From JAUXFK01 sp034189035 (GTDB lineage Bacteria; Desulfobacterota; UBA8473), in assembly GCA_034189035.1 (NCBI GenBank), contig JAXHVA010000143.1, forward strand, positions 1-8,783: a DNA stretch of 8,783 bases, read 5' to 3'. This document shows positions 6,314-8,783 of this stretch, one piece after another; position 1 is the first letter of the stretch; each line of letters opens with the position of its first letter. Under the pieces are notes generated by a model. It searched no databases. It had not been told where the DNA came from and worked only from the letters and a program-made list of their open reading frames with translations. Made by a program: the position numbers and the translations under genes.

Positions 6314-7089
6314 ACCTCTATCTGTATCAGGACAGAAAAACGTTTTTCCATCGGATCGATCCAAGGACAAAGTTGTTTATAGTGATGGGAAGCTTTGTCC
6401 TTACTATTCTCCATAGGCATCCGCTGTATGTTTTAATAATAACCGCTTTAATATTGATTCACGCCTGGTATTCAAAATCCCTTTCTAATCTTAAAAAGAT
6501 CAGGTGGTTATTGATCGTCATAGGGATATTCTCCATTGTGGTCTGGTCATTCTTTGCAAAAGGGGAGACATTTTTTTTTGGGAGGGTGAGTTATGAATCC
6601 TTGCTTTATGGTATTTCTGCAGCATTAAAGATCGATAGTATGATTATAGCGGGAATAATATTTCTTTCTACAACTAGAAACGAAGAGATTTTCATGGGGC
6701 TTATCCGTCTCAAAATTCCCTATACAATGAGCTTTGCTTTCTCCACTGCACTTCGTTTGGTTCCTACTTTTATTGGGACAGGAGCAACGATTGTAGAGGC
6801 CCAAAAATCGAGAGGGCTCAATCTAGAAGCAGGGAATATATTTGTCCGGTTTAAGAATCATATACCCCTTTTGGTTCCTATATTTCTTACCTCTATTCGG
6901 AGTACGAATCAACTTGCAATGGCTTTGGAATCAAAGGGTTTTGGCAGCACGAAAAAACGGACATTCTATTTTACAATAGGGTACCAAAAAGATGATCTTA
7001 TAATTATCCTTATCCTGTTGATCCTTTTATTTCTCAACGTTATCTTGAGATTAAACGGATTTGGCAGTATTCCGGGGTTGACTCTCTAA
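6310..7089 (+). CDS. ECF transporter transmembrane coupling component EcfT (CbiQ family)
   Basis: A 259-residue integral membrane protein that couples ATP hydrolysis by the ATPase to movement of the substrate-binding S component. It opens with HRIDPRTKL (14-22), the 'DPR.KL' motif that precedes the first helix in this family. Hydrophobic helices are at about 22-50, 66-83, 98-121, 185-196 and 227-247. Two coupling-helix motifs that contact the ATPases are visible: EAQKSRG (163-169) and AMALESKGF (203-211). The second has Lys where Arg is usual (A-R-G). STTRNEEI (120-127) matches the conserved 'T..(P/N)EE' segment before the coupling region. Length is typical (240-280). The ATG overlaps the ATPase stop (ATGA), so the two are translationally coupled. 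No S component (BioY, RibU, ThiT, CbiM and similar) follows or precedes it here, so the cargo cannot be assigned. A 9-T run (6571-6579) codes for three Phe. Confidence 0.88.
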   Translation: MNLYLYQDRKTFFHRIDPRTKLFIVMGSFVLTILHRHPLYVLIITALILIHAWYSKSLSNLKKIRWLLIVIGIFSIVVWSFFAKGETFFFGRVSYESLLYGISAALKIDSMIIAGIIFLSTTRNEEIFMGLIRLKIPYTMSFAFSTALRLVPTFIGTGATIVEAQKSRGLNLEAGNIFVRFKNHIPLLVPIFLTSIRSTNQLAMALESKGFGSTKKRTFYFTIGYQKDDLIIILILLILLFLNVILRLNGFGSIPGLTL

Positions 7090-7139
7090 AGATGTCGTCA
7101 AAGACCATTCGATTGATTATTTTGTGAAACTTTATCCTT

Positions 7140-7149
7140 GAGGGGTGAT
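7140..7149 (+). promoter_or_regulatory. Strong ribosome binding site that fixes the selA start
   Basis: GAGGGGTGAT nearly matches the anti-SD complement GGAGGTGAT and directly abuts the ATG at 7150, with the GAGG core six bases upstream. The in-frame TTG at 7138 overlaps this site and is rejected as start. Confidence 0.7.
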
Positions 7150-8577
7150 ATGGAAGAAAAGGATCGGCAGCGTTTTTTACGGATGTTACCTTCGATTGAT
7201 AAGATATTGCAACACGAAAGAGTTATAAATCTCCTTGAAGAATATCCTCGTTGGCTGGTGGTGAAGATAACCCAACAGGTTGTGGAAGAAGAAAGAACGG
7301 CCATACTCTCTTGTGATCGCACTTTACAGTCCGATGATTCTTTAAATCTGGAGTGCTTTTCCAAAAAGATATTACAGAGGATATCTGTCTGTGGACAGAT
7401 GAGTTTAAAGAGCGTGATTAATGCTACAGGGGTTATTGTGCATACCAATTTGGGGAGGTCTTTGTTAAACTACGAGATTTTAAAAAATATGGAAAAGATC
7501 GCCTCGAATTATTCCAACCTTGAATATAATCTGGAACAGGGCAAAAGAGGTTCAAGATATTCTCATATAGAGGATATTCTCTGCGAATTGACAGGCGCCC
7601 AGGCAGCATTGGTAGTGAACAACAATGCCGGAGCTGTTCTTATAGCTCTCAATTCCATAGCAAATGATAGAGAGGTTATCGTTTCCAGAGGGCAGTTAGT
7701 AGAAATCGGAGGGTCTTTTAGAATCCCCGATGTGATGAAAGAAAGCGGTGCCAAACTCATAGAGGTTGGCACAACAAATAAGACCCATTTGGTAGACTAC
7801 AAAGGAGCAATAAATGAACAAACGGCCTTGCTTTTAAAAGTCCATACAAGTAACTTTCAAATCATCGGGTTTACATCTGAGGTGAAACTGGAAGAACTAG
7901 TAGAGTTGGGGCGAGAGCATTCTCTGCCAGTGATGGAGGACCTTGGTAGTGGTTGCATTATAGAGTTGGGGAAGTATGGTTTAACGAGAGAACCGACTGT
8001 TCAAGAGGCAATTCGGAGTGGTGTTGATGTTGTTACTTTTAGTGGAGACAAGCTTCTAGGGGGGCCCCAGGCAGGAATAATCCTTGGGAAAGAAAAGATA
8101 ATCGAAAAGATTCGAAAGAATCCAATTCACCGAGCCCTGAGAATCGACAAGCTCACACTCGCTGCTTTGGAGAGCACGCTCCATCTCTATATGGAAGGAG
8201 AGTCTGTAATTGAAAAGATACCCACCCTTCGAATGTTGACCCTGCCGATGGGAGAGATTGAAAAAAAGGCAAAAAGCCTGTATCGTCGCTTAAGGGATAA
8301 GGCAGGTAATCGATTTCATGTTGAGATAAAAGATGATATATCGAGGGCAGGTGGAGGTGCACTTCCTTTGCAGGATTTGCCTACCAAGGTAATAGCTGTA
8401 AAGCCGGTCTCTTTATCTGTCGATAATCTTGAGGAGAGGTTGAGGGAGAATAATCCTCCTGTGATCTCAAGGATAGAAGACGATCAGGTTTTGTTGGACG
8501 TGCGAACCCTTCAAAAAGGGGATGCAAAGATCATAGAAAAGGCCATAAAGAAAATATTTGCTCCTTTATGCGAATAG
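7150..8577 (+). CDS. selA: L-seryl-tRNA(Sec) selenium transferase (selenocysteine synthase)
   Basis: A 475-residue cytosolic PLP enzyme that converts Ser-tRNA(Sec) to Sec-tRNA(Sec) using selenophosphate, so the cell should read some UGA codons as selenocysteine. The N-terminal tRNA-binding domain is present (LRMLPSIDKIL at 10-20, EEYPRWLVVKITQQVVEE at 30-47). Core motifs: INATGVIVHTNLGRS (90-104); GKRGSRYSHIE (131-141); NNNAGAVLIAL (157-167); RGQLVEIGGSFRIPD (180-194); EVGTTNKTH (205-213); MEDLGSG (262-268) with Asp264, the PLP-ring aspartate; and TFSGDKLLGGPQAG (296-309) with PLP-binding Lys301. The C-terminal region has GGGALPLQDLP (401-411). Length and both domains match full bacterial SelA (about 460-475), not the shorter SelA-like enzymes that lack the N-terminal domain. 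It lies 60 bp after ecfT with no terminator seen, so it may share the operon. selB, which often follows selA, is not seen; the downstream sequence is interrupted by an apparent insertion element. Confidence 0.95.
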   Translation: MEEKDRQRFLRMLPSIDKILQHERVINLLEEYPRWLVVKITQQVVEEERTAILSCDRTLQSDDSLNLECFSKKILQRISVCGQMSLKSVINATGVIVHTNLGRSLLNYEILKNMEKIASNYSNLEYNLEQGKRGSRYSHIEDILCELTGAQAALVVNNNAGAVLIALNSIANDREVIVSRGQLVEIGGSFRIPDVMKESGAKLIEVGTTNKTHLVDYKGAINEQTALLLKVHTSNFQIIGFTSEVKLEELVELGREHSLPVMEDLGSGCIIELGKYGLTREPTVQEAIRSGVDVVTFSGDKLLGGPQAGIILGKEKIIEKIRKNPIHRALRIDKLTLAALESTLHLYMEGESVIEKIPTLRMLTLPMGEIEKKAKSLYRRLRDKAGNRFHVEIKDDISRAGGGALPLQDLPTKVIAVKPVSLSVDNLEERLRENNPPVISRIEDDQVLLDVRTLQKGDAKIIEKAIKKIFAPLCE

Positions 8578-8620
8578 AGTTGGGAACCCAGAAGAAACAT
8601 GTTACGAGAGCTTTAAATAA
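8568..8620 (+). pseudogene. Start of an unidentified gene interrupted by the insertion element
   Basis: An ATG at 8568 overlaps the selA stop by 10 bp and opens a frame reading MRIELGTQKKHVTRALNK. It continues into the putative element as Ala-Cys and stops at TGA 8628-8630. Stop/start overlap is the arrangement expected of a translationally coupled next gene in the operon, and the break coincides with the apparent insertion-sequence end. No Shine-Dalgarno is visible before it and 18 residues are too few to identify a family, so a chance frame is a real alternative. Confidence 0.35.
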
Positions 8621-8639
8621 GGCCTGCTGAATAAGCGTT

Positions 8640-8673
8640 AATGTGTTGATATATTCATTTATATGTGTTAATA
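8640..8673 (+). repeat. Two imperfect 12-bp direct repeats in the IS leader
   Basis: AATGTGTTGATA (8640-8651) and TATGTGTTAATA (8662-8673) agree at 10 of 12 positions and start 22 bp apart, about two helical turns. Repeats just inside an element end can be transposase binding sites; that role here is inference. Confidence 0.4.
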
Positions 8674-8742
8674 GGTTGGCCGAAAGTGCAAGCAATTTTG
8701 CATGTTTCTTCAAAAACCCTTACACGAATCGGCGGAAAAATC

Positions 8743-8783
8743 ATGTACAGACGCTCAGAAAAGCAACTTGAATTTGAAAACTT
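8743..8783 (+). CDS. N-terminus of a transposase, IS5/IS1182-like with DUF772-type start (partial)
   Basis: The 13 complete codons before the window edge read MYRRSEKQLEFEN, with Phe suggested by the last two bases. Beginnings of the form 'M..(R/K)..KQL.F.(D/N)F' are familiar from DDE transposases with an N-terminal DUF772 domain, in which an 'LPFGGKL..NRW' stretch normally follows. That continuation is outside the window, so the family rests on a short match. A GGCGGA at 8731-8736 is a mediocre ribosome binding site at a suitable distance. Confidence 0.5.
   Translation, partial: MYRRSEKQLEFEN

Larger units (their letters stand above)
8621..8783 (+). mobile_element. Left end of an insertion sequence (partial)
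   Basis: From about 8621 (GGCCTGCTGAATAAGCG) the sequence becomes a non-coding leader of about 120 bp, followed by the start of a transposase gene at 8743. I place the boundary at GGCC because 'G(G/A)CTG.TGAATAAG'-like termini are common in IS5/IS1182-type elements and the frame after selA breaks there. The right end and any target duplication are outside the window, so the exact border is a guess. Confidence 0.5.

Noticed and set aside
8568..8630. Short frame after selA as the start of selB
   Set aside because: SelB proteins usually begin with KHV followed by a GTAGHIDHGKT-like GTPase loop. Here KKHV is followed by TRALNKA, so the match is only three or four residues.
8578..8742. tRNA-Sec or other RNA gene downstream of selA
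   Set aside because: No cloverleaf, no GTTCRA-type T-loop motif and no CCA end are visible; the stretch is AT-rich insertion-sequence leader.
8568..8783. Selenocysteine read-through at TGA 8628-8630, since selA is adjacent and the frame stays open for more than 50 codons past it
   Set aside because: The sequence after the TGA has no recognisable protein character and coincides with an insertion-sequence end; the same region is also open on the opposite strand. No convincing SECIS-like hairpin follows the TGA.

Overview
The window looks like a chromosomal segment of an anaerobic bacterium, most likely Desulfobacterota ('Deltaproteobacteria') or a relative. The grounds are indirect: an estimated GC of about 40%, a bacterial-type selA (selenocysteine synthesis), an ECF-type importer module, the start of a TPR/glycosyltransferase-like membrane protein, and the start of a transposase. 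The lineage is inference; no rRNA or tRNA is present to fix it.

Layout. Left part, minus strand, read right to left: an N-acyl-D-amino-acid deacylase-like amidohydrolase (2544-958); a class I glutamine-amidotransferase-fold hydrolase of the peptidase C26/PuuD type (956-225), one base behind it; then the first 60 codons of a membrane protein with a TPR/TMTC-like N-terminus (180-1, cut by the window edge). A 237-bp divergent intergenic region (2545-2781) carries a good sigma70-like promoter for the rightward genes and a weaker candidate for the leftward ones. Right part, plus strand: a ribulose-phosphate 3-epimerase homologue with an altered metal site (2782-3423), a long-type transaldolase (3450-4589), a tandem-fused ECF ATPase (4613-6313), its EcfT partner (6310-7089), and SelA (7150-8577). 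Gaps are at most 60 bp and one junction is an ATGA overlap, so these five probably form one operon. At the right end, selA overlaps the start of a short frame that is cut after about 18 codons by what looks like the left end of an insertion sequence. That element's transposase starts at 8743 and leaves the window.

How the genes may work together. The epimerase and transaldolase belong to the non-oxidative pentose phosphate pathway. The ATPase and EcfT form the energising module of a vitamin or metal importer, but no substrate-binding S component is present, so the cargo is unknown. SelA converts seryl-tRNA(Sec) to selenocysteyl-tRNA(Sec); selB, selD and tRNA-Sec are not here. The divergent pair would hydrolyse N-acyl-D-amino acids and gamma-glutamyl-type amides, which suggests salvage of D-amino-acid or gamma-glutamyl compounds.

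Nothing in the window is clearly a wholly new system. The points most worth a second look are the substituted epimerase active site, the S-component-less ECF module between sugar-phosphate enzymes and selA, the coupled amide-hydrolase pair, and the insertion that truncates whatever followed selA.
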